Shown piece after piece: positions 45,943-58,220 of a DNA stretch of 64,000 bases. The notes under the pieces were generated by a model. It was not told the origin of the DNA, made no database searches, and saw only the letters and a list, made by a program, of their open reading frames with translations. Position numbers and translations under genes: made by a program. Source of the DNA: Cercis canadensis (taxonomy: Eukaryota; Streptophyta; Magnoliopsida; Fabales; Fabaceae); NCBI GenBank assembly GCA_003255065.1, contig QAOA01008473.1, forward strand, positions 558,001-622,000, in the 5' to 3' direction. Position 1 is the stretch's first letter. Each line of letters opens with the position of its first letter.

Positions 45943-48764
45943 TTATAACCCGAGCTCCTGAAGCAAGCCTGTTGATTGAAAATCAAATTTATCAATCAAT
46001 AATGCTTGAAATTTTGGAATTTAATGACAAGTTTAAGCACATGAATAGGTGAGAGATAAACTCAACACTTAACTTTCTTCAATTTTGATCACCTTCTCCT
46101 CTTCTCTAAATGAATCGATCCTCTTTGATTGCTTTTTCCCTGATGAAGGTTCAGTAATTCTTTTGCTGCTACCGTTAGATGCTACAGGGGATATGCCTGA
46201 GCCATCAATCCTATCTGAGGAGTTTCTTGGTCCATCAGAAACAGGGGATCTCATGGATTCACTCCGTTGCTGCTTGCTTAATGAGGCCTTAATTGATCGT
46301 GGGATGCATTTTGAATGCCCTGAGGAAGATTCCTCTTTGTCCTCTTGTGAATTGGCTTCTCTGCATGTCCTGCACATTCAACAAATGAGTACTGGCTTCG
46401 TCACACATGAAATCTACAATGATCCTATCACATGCCAATCTCAACGAGTAAAGAACCATAAAAACAAAAATCCACAAAGTCAACCAAAATAATTCTTGAT
46501 TCAATAACATAACATGAATTTTTAGTAACATGTGATCTAAAATAAATCTCCACGTAAGGACCTCATTTGATTAAAAGAAAAAGAAAAAATTCCTTCAAGT
46601 GCAATATTAGTTTTCAAAATGATAAATACTGTTCTTTCTTTCTTGCCTTTTTCTTTTATTCTTTTCTTATTTTGTTTTTTACACCGGGGAAGGAGAAGAG
46701 AAGAAGGGCAGGGAGCAGGAAAGGTAGTGATACTGATATCAGAAGTTTAAAGGATTTGATAATTTACATAGCATGATAACTCCAAGCCTGAAATACTATC
46801 CTTTTAAGTACTTCATAGAACAGCAATGAAGGCTTAATTTCCATGGGACGGACATCCTCCCATGCAATCATGGGAAAAAAACCCAAACAACCAAGGGAAA
46901 GTATTTATATTCTTCAAATACCATTAGCTTTGACAAGCAATTGAATCCCAAAAATAATTCATCAAACCTCAAGAACCCAATATGTTATTTCCCCAACTTT
47001 AAATAAGCGTTCTCTCAAATTATCACTAGTGGAGTTTAACCAACCAACCAATAAACATGTAGTGCACCATCAAAGGAAGCAATAACTCTTCCCCATGCTA
47101 ATTTGTGATGACGCAAAAAAGGAATTGAAATCAAATCCTACCTTTCAGCATTATACGACGAAGAACGTTTCAGAGTATTATGTCCATCTCCTCCTTCCTT
47201 AAGCATTTTAGTCTCCACTAAGCTCCCACTAAAATATTCTTTGTCCTCCAATCTAAGACTCATTAGCCTTGGATTCTCTGCAAGACAATCAAGTTCCCCC
47301 AACATGATAGAAGTTGAGAACAGCGGAGAAGGAAATTTTGAATGAGAGAACCTAGGCTTATAGGTAGGAATTAGGCCAAAACTGTGGTTTTTCACTGATA
47401 TTGATCCACATGAGATCAGTTGCATCAGCATATTACTGGCCTTTAGTCTTGTGTTGGCTGGCATCCGAATCTCCTCCTCTTCCAGAATCCTAAAGCTGTT
47501 CATTTTACTAGCATCAGCTTTAATCAGGGATTCCAAAGTTTCAGTCTTTCCACGAGAAGATGATGGACTTGAAGTTGAGGGAGGAGAAGCTGTATCCCTA
47601 CATATTTCCTGATTTTCTTTTACATGTGGAACTTGGCTTTGACATGTCTCACGGCATTCAGGTTCTAATGACCCATCATCCGTTGACACACCCCTTGTAC
47701 AAGTTTCCCGCGTTTTAGGTTTGCCTACATTTTCTTCTGTCTGAGTTGACGCATCTGCTAATCCATCACTCTTATAGATTTTGTACTCAGTTAAGCTTAG
47801 AGAATCACTCTTTCCAGCTCTAGACTCTGGAGAAACATCAGAAGAACCAGTATGTTGTGCTGGGGAAAGCTCATCTTGGGAATGTCTTGTCTCTTTCCCA
47901 TTCATGCTAGAAGAGGAGGAAGCATCATCATGGCTCCTAGAAGAAGCTGGTTCTGGTAACTGCTTCAGGCTCTGTATTTTTGCATTACTAATGGGACTGA
48001 AACGATCTATAGAAGAAAATTCACAATCATTAAGGTTGCAGGTATCTCCTATTCATTAAAAACCCAAGAGAATATTATCTGTTGAAGATAAATAAAGCAG
48101 TTATCTCTGTTACCTGAATTGGATTCCTCAAAGAGTTCCGAACCTTTGAGGACATACTCGTTTCCATGGGCAGGAAGAATTAGATCGTCTTCACAGAGAT
48201 CATGCCACACAAATCCATTCTTGTAGCTTCTGGATTAAATAATTGACAAATATACATGAATAAAACTGTATCCAACAATTTGATCATCAAGTGAATAAAT
48301 CTGATGCTTAAAAATTTTGATTACTTCATCTAAAATCATAAAACTTTAAATTACGTTGACTTTCCACAATTTGAAATGAGAAAACATGGGGCAAGGAGAC
48401 AGGCAGTGTTTTAAATTTCTTACCTCTTACAAGACCATGAATACAAGGAAGCCATGCCTCTACCTCTCAAAGCGTTGAGCCTATCAATGACATCTGCACA
48501 GAAACGATACCTCAAAAACCACAACGCACAAAGGAAAACACATTAAAATATATATATATATATCCCTTTCCTACCTCTTAAGTATAGCCCGTCTGGGGAG
48601 GAAAGTGGAACCTCCATGAAGTGAGGATGCTCTAGCTGCCTGTTTCGACAAAGATAGTAAATCACCGGTACTTTCCGATTCTGATGGTATTTCGGTGACT
48701 TCTCTGTCCATACTTTAGCCCTCTCTGGACTCACTTGCCTGTACTTCTTCATTCGGGCCTCCAT
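45943..48764 (-). CDS. SOK: SOSEKI (DUF966) polarity protein
   Basis: SOSEKI proteins mark cell corners and edges in plants through an N-terminal DIX-like polymerising domain. Six exons on the minus strand: 48764-48575, 48493-48424, 48229-48114, 48006-47142, 46369-46074, 45968-45943, totalling 520 residues. Exons 1-3 encode the domain: [87 protein letters not shown]. Exon 4 is Ser/Thr-rich and disordered, with a conserved [13 protein letters not shown] patch. Exon 5 has [22 protein letters not shown] and [21 protein letters not shown]. The start is the ATG at 48764; a GTG lies two codons upstream. Odd: the last splice as drawn ends the protein SLLQELGL, while the +1 frame of exon 6 reads [12 protein letters not shown], also family-like. 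The C-terminus is therefore uncertain. Confidence 0.9.
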
Positions 48765-51700
48765 TTCCACATTCAGAAACTCAAATAAAGTTGCAAAAAT
48801 GGAAGCTTTCTCAAGAACTTGAAGCTTCTCAGCTGAGCTTGTTCAATATAAACCATATTGCAATGAATCCCACTTCCCATATCAACTTCATTTCAGAGAG
48901 AAATGTTACGGGATACCGAATTTCTACTAAAAACACCAAAACTAGACCAGAAATCAGATCTAACTAGCTTTTAATACGCTTAAACAATAAGGAACCTTTA
49001 ACCATATGAAAATAACAAATTTAAAGGGAAAAAGAAAACCCAAAAGAGTACCCGATGGGAAGCTCGTAGAAGAATCTCTGTGACCCAGATACGCTATGTG
49101 TTCGTTGGTCGCAATCGCAAATTCTGAAACGATTAAGCTTAGGAGAACGTGAAGTGGGAAAAATTCCAAATGGCAGAGTTAACGAAGAAGACGAGAAATG
49201 AGAGAGAAAGAGAAGCTCTGAATGAAGATGGGAAAGAGATGGACGCCCGCATTTAAGGCATTGGGACAGAGAGTCAGTGTGATGGGAGCTTCAAAGACTA
49301 TGAAACAGAGACATGACGGAAGAGAAGCTCAGTAGCTTACTCCTTATTTTCTGTAATCTTTTGGCTGATTCGATGGACTGGCTCTCAAATGTTCACTCTC
49401 CTTCTGCTTTTGCCCTTTTCCGCTTTATATACTAAAACAAATTAACAATACTATTTTTCGTGTTCCTGTTATTTGCTTCAAGTACCAATTTTGCCCTCCA
49501 AATCATGCGCGGTAAAATTCAAAGGTTTTTCTCTGATATTTTCTCGGGGTTTCAGGGATGATTATCAAGTATGCTCTAATTATAACCTTATTGATCTGCG
49601 TATCACTAAAAACTTCTAGGGTCTAAACTCGAAAGTCTGAACAATTATTTGAATTAACACAACATGATTAATTTTCCAAAAAAAATATTGAGTAATTTAC
49701 AAGGAAGGGTCATTTTGATTTGTCTTTGTCTAATTATGAAGCCAACTCACACCCACATATTCACAATGATCTCTTCTTCTTTTCATTTTTCAACATTATA
49801 CAGATTATAACTTTATGAATCCAAAATCCATTTATCTTGAAAAACATATTTTGCCCTTAAATTAAAACAATATTAAATATGTTATAGTGGATTCAACATA
49901 AATCTTCACATGTCAATTTCTTTCTGGGTAAGAAATCTATATTAGAGTCTGATTAGCTGAAGTGGATTCTTCTACAACTAAGAAGCTCCCTCTCTTTACG
50001 AAGATAAAAGGGAATGTTGTGCTGTAACGGGTGCCAAAAGAAAGAAAGTAATTAAGAGGATTGTGCTTGATGATCTGCCCTTTATTTAAAGAACAGTAGG
50101 AATATCTTTTCTTTCTTCTTCAACTCGCTTTATCTTCTTTTATGTTCATATTTTTTTAGCAAACGAATCTTTAGCTACTGAATTTTCTACAGGCCATTCT
50201 GTGCTTTCACCTTTGTTTTCAACGTTTTTGCCAAAGTAGCACCTTCCCACTCTGTTTCACGTTGCAGTTTCTTTGTATATTATTTGCTTTCACTTCTATT
50301 TATTACATATTATCTAAATGTCACCTCTATTGCCCCTCTGCTTATTATCCACCCATGCTAAAATTGCACGTCACTTATTTTTTTCAGTCCATCGGAATCT
50401 GAATTACACAACAGAACTTTGAATATTAGTATATCGCTTTTCAACAAATTAACATTAGTGACAAGAAAATGAAGAGTCTTGAAACCAACCTTGACCCTGA
50501 AATATCATAAATGTTTTTTTCTTCTGGTGCTCAACCAAAATGAGCAAAATAAAAACCGGTCAAGAAGAATATCATGCCGTTTATTCACCTAACCAAATGA
50601 AAACAGATAGGATACCTTACTTTCCGTACTGATGTAGCTGCATGACCTAATTGTCATCTTCATAAGAGAGCCTCTCTCCATTGTTGAATTATACTTTGAG
50701 CACATCAACTGAAAAGGGTGAAAAAAAGGGGATGTACATTGCGTAGATTTTGAGATTTGTACATGTTCCAGTAATACAATCAGTTTTTAGTATGTTTAAT
50801 AGACACTCTCCACCGTGTATGTGAAAAATGAGATTGGATTAGACAAGTTGAGGAAAGCCCTAACCCAACGGAATATGAATTGTGATACACCCAACTTAAA
50901 GTCTTCATTGACTTGTTCATAGTTACAAAGTTACCTACCAATCAGTTTAAATGCAAGTTCATGTACTCAGTTAGGTTCCTGTTTCTATCAACCTTTTGCA
51001 TCAGCTAATGATCCATCATAAAGAAAACTAACTAAAAGAAGTGATGTAAAGCTGCTAAAAACAGATGCAGCAGAGGACAACCTATTCCACCTTCTTTTGG
51101 CTTCAAACATTTTATGGATTAACTTGTATAATAGAATAAGTAAGCCATATAGGAGTATTATTGTTTCTTTGTCTCTTCAGAAGATACCATATGTAGTACA
51201 TTGGAAAATTTAATCTGAATATGAAAGTGCACTGCCAACTATATTGGTTAGTGCTGAGAAGCAATAGTAATTAACTTCACATGGATCATATGGTGTGTGC
51301 TTTGTCTCCACACACAATGGGCATTTATCATCTGGTACTGTAGCTGGTTTCAGCATTAATAATGATGGTCCAGTTCATCCAAATCATCTTTTCGGCAAGA
51401 GCAATTGTTGAGGCAAAATTACAACATGTAAATGTCAGCTATGTCTGTGTTCTCAGGGCATCACATGACCAGAAAACAGGAACAGAGTTTTTATTTTACA
51501 GTACTCAATGTTTGAAAGATTTTGAACAGAAAATGCTTAACTACCACTGACTTTGACTCCTTCATTTCAAATACTAATATTCAATTAGAGGCATCAAAAT
51601 TCTTCTTACCTATCACTTTCAGAATAATCTATATATCTAACTGGCATGAAACGAAGTAAGCTCAATAAAACATTTCTGGTTAACCGATTGAAGTCCATTT

Positions 51701-51894
51701 GAGTAGCCTATTTCTTAGGGAAGATTGAAGGTGAGATGATTAAGGTAGGCCATCTACAACTGCATGATTTATATCATTATTTATGGTAGGAACTAAGAAG
51801 TTGCGGTACTAGCTAGTTCCATTTGAGTAATTACCTGCTTTTCTTAGGTGAGAATAATTAAATCCTGGGGTATACTTGTTTCAATATACACGCA

Positions 51895-51915
51895 CAGTTG
51901 CAGTTGCAGTTGCAG
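51895..51915. repeat. Hexanucleotide CAGTTG tandem repeat
   Basis: Three full CAGTTG units plus a partial fourth, directly adjacent. Confidence 0.8.
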
Positions 51916-51975
51916 GGCTTGTATCCATCATACCAAGTTGCCCATGTCCAGTGACTGTGCAACCCAACCAATAGG

Positions 51976-52003
51976 GAGCAGTGAGCAGTGAGCAGTGAGC
52001 AGT
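51976..52003. repeat. Heptanucleotide GAGCAGT tandem repeat
   Basis: Four perfect, adjacent 7-bp units, followed by GTGTGAGAG. Confidence 0.85.
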
Positions 52004-52868
52004 GTGTGAGAGATAGAAGGAACCCCAAGGCTCACGACAAAGGAACAACATATCCCCTTACCGGAGGCCAAGGGCAAAACTAATAATAATTACTGGAATT
52101 ACCAAATCCAGAAGCACTAACTTTTTGGCAATAAAGGAATGTAAACTTGACATGAAGGAAAGTCTGACCAGCAGCGACCAGTTCAGGCGACCATCAAACA
52201 AAAGCTATAGCTTAGGTCTTCTTTCCATGCTCTAAGGCCCAGCCCACTAATTAAAGGGCCCGTCTATTATACTACTAGGCCTCTTAAATTTTGTTTTCCT
52301 TTTTTGGATTTCAATAAAGGCCTCTTGACTTTTGGTTTTGGGCTGAGAACCCAACCAGTGCTACTTGTGGATGACGGGAGCCCACAAGTCACGGCTCAGT
52401 CCGAATAGGGTGCGTACCCATAATAAATTTGGAGCAAGGCCAAATTTATGAACAACTAAAAAAAGTATTTTTCTTAACTATTATGTATGTATAACACGAA
52501 ACTTTAGACCTTACCTGACAGATAAAAAAAGAAATTGCACTTGAAAAGAAAAAAAGTTTATTTTTATGAATTAAAAGCAAAAGTTAATGGATAGCTATTT
52601 GATTAAATGGGGCAATTTAAGCATATAATGTGTAATTTACCCAAAATTTTAGTGGTAAAGACAGTGTAAGAAGGGACCCGAATGGAGCTCCAGCCTCCAG
52701 GTGTGGTGCTGGTGAGCACTTGAGCATTGAGTAAAGTGAGTGAAGACTATCTATTATCTAATATTCCCGCCATTTCCGATAGTGTTTCCCGGCAGAAGGA
52801 AAATATTGTTTGTGATTTGAAAAGAATCTGTAATTCTTGTGATTCTGTCTTTCTTTGTTTCATTGTTA

Positions 52869-55800
52869 ATGCTCTTGTCGGTACATTCACGCTTGTCTCT
52901 GGCTTACCATTACCCTACATTAGGCATCAGGTCTCTCTTCCATCTGAAAATTTCCCTGTTACCCTCAAGATCAAGATCAAGATCAAGACTGAGTTCCCTC
53001 ACTCTTAAACCCATCTATTACTCAAACCATAACAATCGAAGCATGTCCTCCTCGTCACGACCCTCTGCTTTCGATGCCCTTATGTCTGGCGCTCGCGCTG
53101 CCGCCAAAAAGAAACCCCAACCATCATCTCCCAAGAAACGGAAAACCCCTGATTCCAGTACCACCCAAGACCCTAAAAGCCTAAAAACCATTAATTCTTC
53201 CCCACTTGGGACAACTAGCTTGTCATCAGAACCNTCGTCGCGACCCTCTGCTTTCGATGCCCTTATGTCTGGCGCTCGCGCTGCCGCCAAAAAGAAACCC
53301 CAACCATCATCTCCCAAGAAACGGAAAACCCCTGATTCCAGTACCACCCAAGACCCTAAAAGCCTAAAAACCATTAATTCTTCCCCACTTGGGACAACTA
53401 GCTTGTCATCAGAACCCATACATGACTCGGACACCAACACCACACATTCCGATAATGCACCAGAATTGAGTAGCGCCTTGCGCCCCATATCTTCTCAGGA
53501 GGAGAAGATTACATATTTGAAGAAAAACATTCCACAATTGAAGAAAAAGCCTGGAGATTTTAATCCAAGTTTGGTAGCATGTTGGAACAAAGATGAACCT
53601 TTGCCCTTTCTGTTTCTAGCATTGGCATTCGACTTGATTGCTCAAGAGACTGGGCGGATTGTAATTACTGATATAGCTTGTAATATGTTGAGGACTGTCA
53701 TGCATACTGCACCCGATGATTTGGTGGCTGTTGTTTATCTTTCCGCAAATAGGATTGCTCCGGCACACGAGGGTTTGGAGTTGGGGATAGGGGATTCTTC
53801 CATTATTAAAGCGCTTGCAGAGGCATTTGGAAGGACTGAATCACAGATAAAAAGTCAATATAAGGTCACTCTTGTGGGATTTTTGCCTTCAATTCTACAT
53901 GTTTCAGTCGTGGACCTTTTTGTATGTGAATGTAAGCACTCATTGGTTGTTTGTTGTTTGTTGTTTGTCATTGGTAGGAAAAAGGTGATTTGGGTCTTGT
54001 TGCCAAAGCGAGTCGGTCATCTCAATCTATGATGCGGAAGCCTAATGCATTAACTATTAGGAAGGTTTTCAACACGTTCCGTCTAATTGCCAAGGTGCTT
54101 GCATTAAACATTTGAGTAATTTACATTATTCCTTCCCTTCACTTGGGTTGTGGTTTTCTTGGTTTGGATTTTATTGATGGATTAGGCTCCACTCTAGTCT
54201 AGAGAAGCTTCATTTATCTCAAGTAAGTCATATTTGGTCCTTGATATATCATCTGTTGTAATTGGATTTATTGGGATTGGGGAACAAGTTTTAGTAGATT
54301 ACTTTATGTTGTTAAAGTTTTCTACTAATTTGCTCTTATTTGTAAATATGTACAGGAATCTGGAAAAGACAGTCAAGAGAAGAAAAAGAATCATATGAAG
54401 GCACTTCTTGTTGCTGCTACTGATTGTGAACCTCTTTATCTAATTCGCTTACTTCAGGTTGCAAACTTACAAGTTTGGTACATTTATTGAAATAATCTGG
54501 TAGGCTTTTTTCTCATTGTCAAATTTTTTTATTTTTGTTTTCTAGTCAAAGCTGCGAATTGGCCTGGCAGAGCAAACTCTCTTAGCTGCTTTGGGCCAAG
54601 CTTCTGTGTACACTGAAGAACATTCTACACCACCTCCGGAAATTCAGTCTCCTGTAGAAGAGGTGAGTTAATGTTTTTCAGTTTTGGAAAAATGATTCAG
54701 GGAGCGAATGAATAATGACGCATTCTCGCCCTTTGAGTCTGGGGTGAGTGACAAGTGCTCTGGGGACCATTGGGGTGCATGCCTAGTATCTTAATTTGAA
54801 AGAGAAAAGAGGGTGGAGGGGGGGTGTTGGAGGGAGGATTGTAGAAATGAATAGGGTCTTTTGTGAAGATACCTCTGGCCTTCTTTTAGTTATTATGCAT
54901 TTTAATTTTTTCAGAAACTGGGGACAGAAGCAATTAATTGAATTTTCTTTCATATTATATTTTTGAAGTTTTAAATAATAGGTCCTCTGGTTTGATTTGC
55001 ATCAGGCTGCAAAGATTATTAAACAAGTCTATTCTGTTCTTCCTGTTTATGACAAAATACTCCCTGCCCTGCTTGGTGATGGTATATGGAAACTTCCAAA
55101 GACATGCAACTTTACTCCTGGTGTTCCAGTTGGACCTATGCTGTCAAAAGCAACCAAGGGTGTATCTGAAATTCTAAATAAATTCCAGGATGTGGAGTTT
55201 ACCTGTGAATATAAATACGATGGAGAGCGTGCCCAGGTGATACTTCATGGTTAAACCCACCATCAGAAGTATACTGTCCATTGTATATTTTACATGCTAT
55301 AACATTGCCTTTATTGAGACAAATGCATCACATGCTATAACATTGCCTTTATTGAGACAGATACATTACATGGAGAATGGATCAGTTGAGATTTACAGTA
55401 GAAATGCTGAACGGAACACTGGAAAGTATCCTGATGTCGTTGCTGCAGTTTCAAGGTAAAATTGATTTGAAAATAATATTATATTTGAGGTGTAATAGCT
55501 TCTTTTTGGGTCTATTATATCCTTAGCAAAAGGTAGCTTCATTTAGTGAAACAACCATCTTAAGAGATTCATGCTTTTGTTGAGAAAAGCTGCAGTTTGT
55601 CAACTTCATAGTTGCTAATATTTACTGTCTGTGAACAGGTTAAAGAAACCATCTGTATCATCATTTGTTCTAGATTGTGAAATTGTTGCATATGACCGTG
55701 AAAAACAGAGAATTCTGCCTTTCCAGGTAAACTCTTAATGCTGGTTGAATATTGTCTGGTTGTACCTATTTTGGTTTATGCAGCTGAGCAACTACTGATT

Positions 55801-58220
55801 GTGTTTGAAATTGAGATTAGACACATATTTATGACCAAGTATTTTGACAGGTCCTCGGTACTCGAAAAAGGAAAGATGTGGATATAAATGAGATAAAGGT
55901 CAATGTTTGCATATTTGCTTTTGATTTGTTGTATCTTGATGGCCAACCACTTCTTCAGGAACACCTGAAAATCCGTAGAGAGGTACCAGTTTCTATCTTA
56001 GCTCTCCAATAGTTTTATTTTATCATTTTCCTTTGTATATATTTGAAACCCATATATAAAAGGACTGAGTTGAGAACACATGTAAGAAATGGGAATGTAG
56101 CAATTACGAATTGGGCAGCTCAAGGGTTAGGTTTTGTCTTTGAGGATTTGTTAAGCCAGCATTGCCACTCTTGTATCCTGTTGTTCAAATGCTAGACATA
56201 ATTAACCATTGAATATCATGTTTTTGTTACAAATTTTTGTCTCCTATGAACTTTGGTTTTATCTGATATCAGATTTGCATTTTGATGTGTTCATTGTTTT
56301 CTCTCTGCAGCATCTCCATGCCTTGTTTGAGGAAGAAACTGGATTTTTTCAGTTTGCAACAGCAATAACAACAAATGATATTGAGGAAATACAGAAATTT
56401 CTTGACGCAGCTGTTGATGCGAGGTGTTTATTCATTCTTCCAGCTATTTGGTAGTCATGATTTCAGCATGTATATTGTCTTAAGGTTACATTAATGATGT
56501 TGAATTACTGTTAAAAGTATTTGATAATTATATGAGCATGGTAGTCCATGATATATGTATACTTTTCCAGCTTTACCAACTTTGAAATTTTTGTAAATTA
56601 GTCATTTAGTTTTTTTGGTTTTTCTTTTGATATGCAGTTGTGAGGGATTAATTATTAAAACATTAGACAAAGATTCTACATATGAACCTTCCAAGCGGTC
56701 ACTCAACTGGCTAAAATTGAAGAAAGATTATTTGGAAAAGTAAGGAATGCAATATTTATTTATCTTCAATATTTCTTTTACCTTGATGTCTTTCTGTTTA
56801 ATTGGCTTTAATTTGCAGCATAGGGGATTCGCTGGATTTGGTACCTATTGCTGCTTTCCATGGTCGTGGGAAACGTACTGGTAATCATACATATTCTTTC
56901 AAATGTGGGGAATGCCTAAAATAAGTTGCTTTCTCTTTTACTTTTAAGATAATTGCCTCTGATTTTTCTCTTCATGTATGAATGAGGCTATACTATTATT
57001 TGTATACTCTTATGTATTTCTACCATAGGCTTTCAGCTCAAAGCTCTCTTAATTGAATTGGTGGCATGATGTCTCTGTAGGGGTCTATGGTGCCTTTCTC
57101 CTTGCTTGCTATGATGGCAATAATGATGAATTCCAAAGCATTTGTAAGATAGGTGAGTGTTGTAACATTAATTCATTACCGAGTCTTTGTTTATCAAATT
57201 CAGCATAGTAATCTTCATGTCATGGTGGGTAGGCACTGGATTCTCTGAAGCAGTGCTTGAAGAACGTTCTGCTAGTCTTCGTTTGAAAGTGATTCCCAAA
57301 CCAAAGGTGTACTTCCTGTCTCTCTTATTCATTCACTCTTAACCTGGTGGATAGGATTCTGATTAATATCATCTGGACTAATTTGGATGTGCTTCTTGAT
57401 TCCAGCCATACTATCGGTATGCAGATACAATCAATCCTGATGTATGGTTTGAAGCCGGTGAAGTAAGAATAACACTTTGCTGCGGATGATCAGCATTAAT
57501 TTTATTTTACTCCCTCTCTTTTAATTTGTATTCTTTCAATTTAGACCATTTTTTCTTTCTTTACTGTTAGTGTTTTGATGTATTATAAATTCATAATGCA
57601 CTTATTTTAATGAGTTGTCTGATACCTTTACTGATTTTGTTGTACACTTATCTTGTATTCCCTATTTTTTGAATAGAAGATTTCAAAGCATCTTGAATGC
57701 AGTATACTCACTGGTGAGCTTTTTGTTCTCTTATGTGTTCATCCAGGTGTGGGAGGTGAAAGCAGCAGACTTGACTATTAGCCCTGTTCATCGTGCTGCA
57801 GTGGGCATAGTTGATTCGGATAAGGTAGAAAGAATACATTGGTCATGGAAGTAATTATAAAATTTTCATCGTGCTGCAGTGGGCTTGGTTGTTTTATTAT
57901 TATTATTATTATTTGTTTTTTCAATACAAAGGGAATTTCACTTCGATTTCCTCGTCTAGTTCGAGTTCGGGATGACAAAGCTCCTGAAGAAGCCTCATCA
58001 TCTGAGCAGGTAAAGGACAATCTTCTTTTCTAATGAAGTATAAATGATAGAAGATTGAGAAAGAGAAAGGGAATGGAGCGTTTGAATTTTTGGTCATGTT
58101 TCTGTTGCTTTAGGTTACAAGTCTAGTTTATTATACGCTTTTTTTTTTCAGGTTGCTGAGATGTATAATGCTCAAAAGCACAATCACCAGAACAATCAAG
58201 ATGACAGCGAAGGCGATTGA
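52869..58220 (+). CDS. LIG1: DNA ligase 1 (ATP-dependent)
   Basis: Seals nicks in replication and repair. Seventeen exons: 52869-53864, 53978-54094, 54356-54457, 54546-54662, 55006-55236, 55361-55455, 55639-55726, 55851-55982, 56311-56423, 56638-56739, 56819-56880, 57081-57152, 57233-57306, 57406-57462, 57747-57824, 57932-58009, 58152-58220. Phases agree; 860 residues as assembled. Of these, 61 are an apparent assembly duplication around the N at 53234; without it the length is 799 (Arabidopsis about 790). The ATG at 52869 gives an Arg/Ser-rich organelle presequence ([17 protein letters not shown]). The in-frame ATG at 53043 ([15 protein letters not shown]) gives the nuclear form; dual starts are known for Arabidopsis LIG1. 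The adenylated Lys lies in [37 protein letters not shown] and NWLKLKKDY are the other nucleotidyltransferase motifs. All are intact. Confidence 0.95.
53052..53416. repeat. 182-bp direct repeat around a single N in LIG1 exon 1
   Basis: 53052-53233 and 53235-53416 are the same sequence with one difference (A/G in TCGTCACG versus TCGTCGCG), separated by the N at 53234. The period is 183 bases, so the frame is kept. Most simply explained as an unmerged contig overlap, perhaps between haplotypes. See findings. Confidence 0.85.
55293..55368. repeat. 38-bp tandem duplication across the LIG1 exon 6 acceptor
   Basis: Copy 1 is 55293-55330 and copy 2 is 55331-55368, both starting CATGCTATAACATTGCC. 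Only copy 2 has the functional acceptor (GAGACAG before ATACATTAC). Copy 1 reads GAGACAAATGCATCA and lacks the AG. Confidence 0.85.
57865..57891 (+). repeat. 27-bp exon 15 fragment duplicated in LIG1 intron 15
   Basis: Matches 57787-57813 of exon 15 (TTCATCGTGCTGCAGTGGGC...) at 25 of 27 positions, 78 bases downstream. It is not flanked by splice signals suggesting a real exon. Confidence 0.75.

Larger units (their letters stand above)
48765..52868. other. Divergent intergenic region between SOSEKI and LIG1
   Basis: About 4.1 kb. The first 500 bases probably carry the SOSEKI leader, with CT-rich and pyrimidine-rich text. Two short tandem arrays lie at 51895-51915 and 51976-52003. No coding frame is supported; the frame at 51362-51550 has no family. 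Confidence 0.5.

Noticed and set aside
53018-53488. Antisense 156-codon frame across LIG1 exon 1
   Set aside because: It exists only because the GC-richer coding exon is duplicated around the N; it is a shadow of LIG1.
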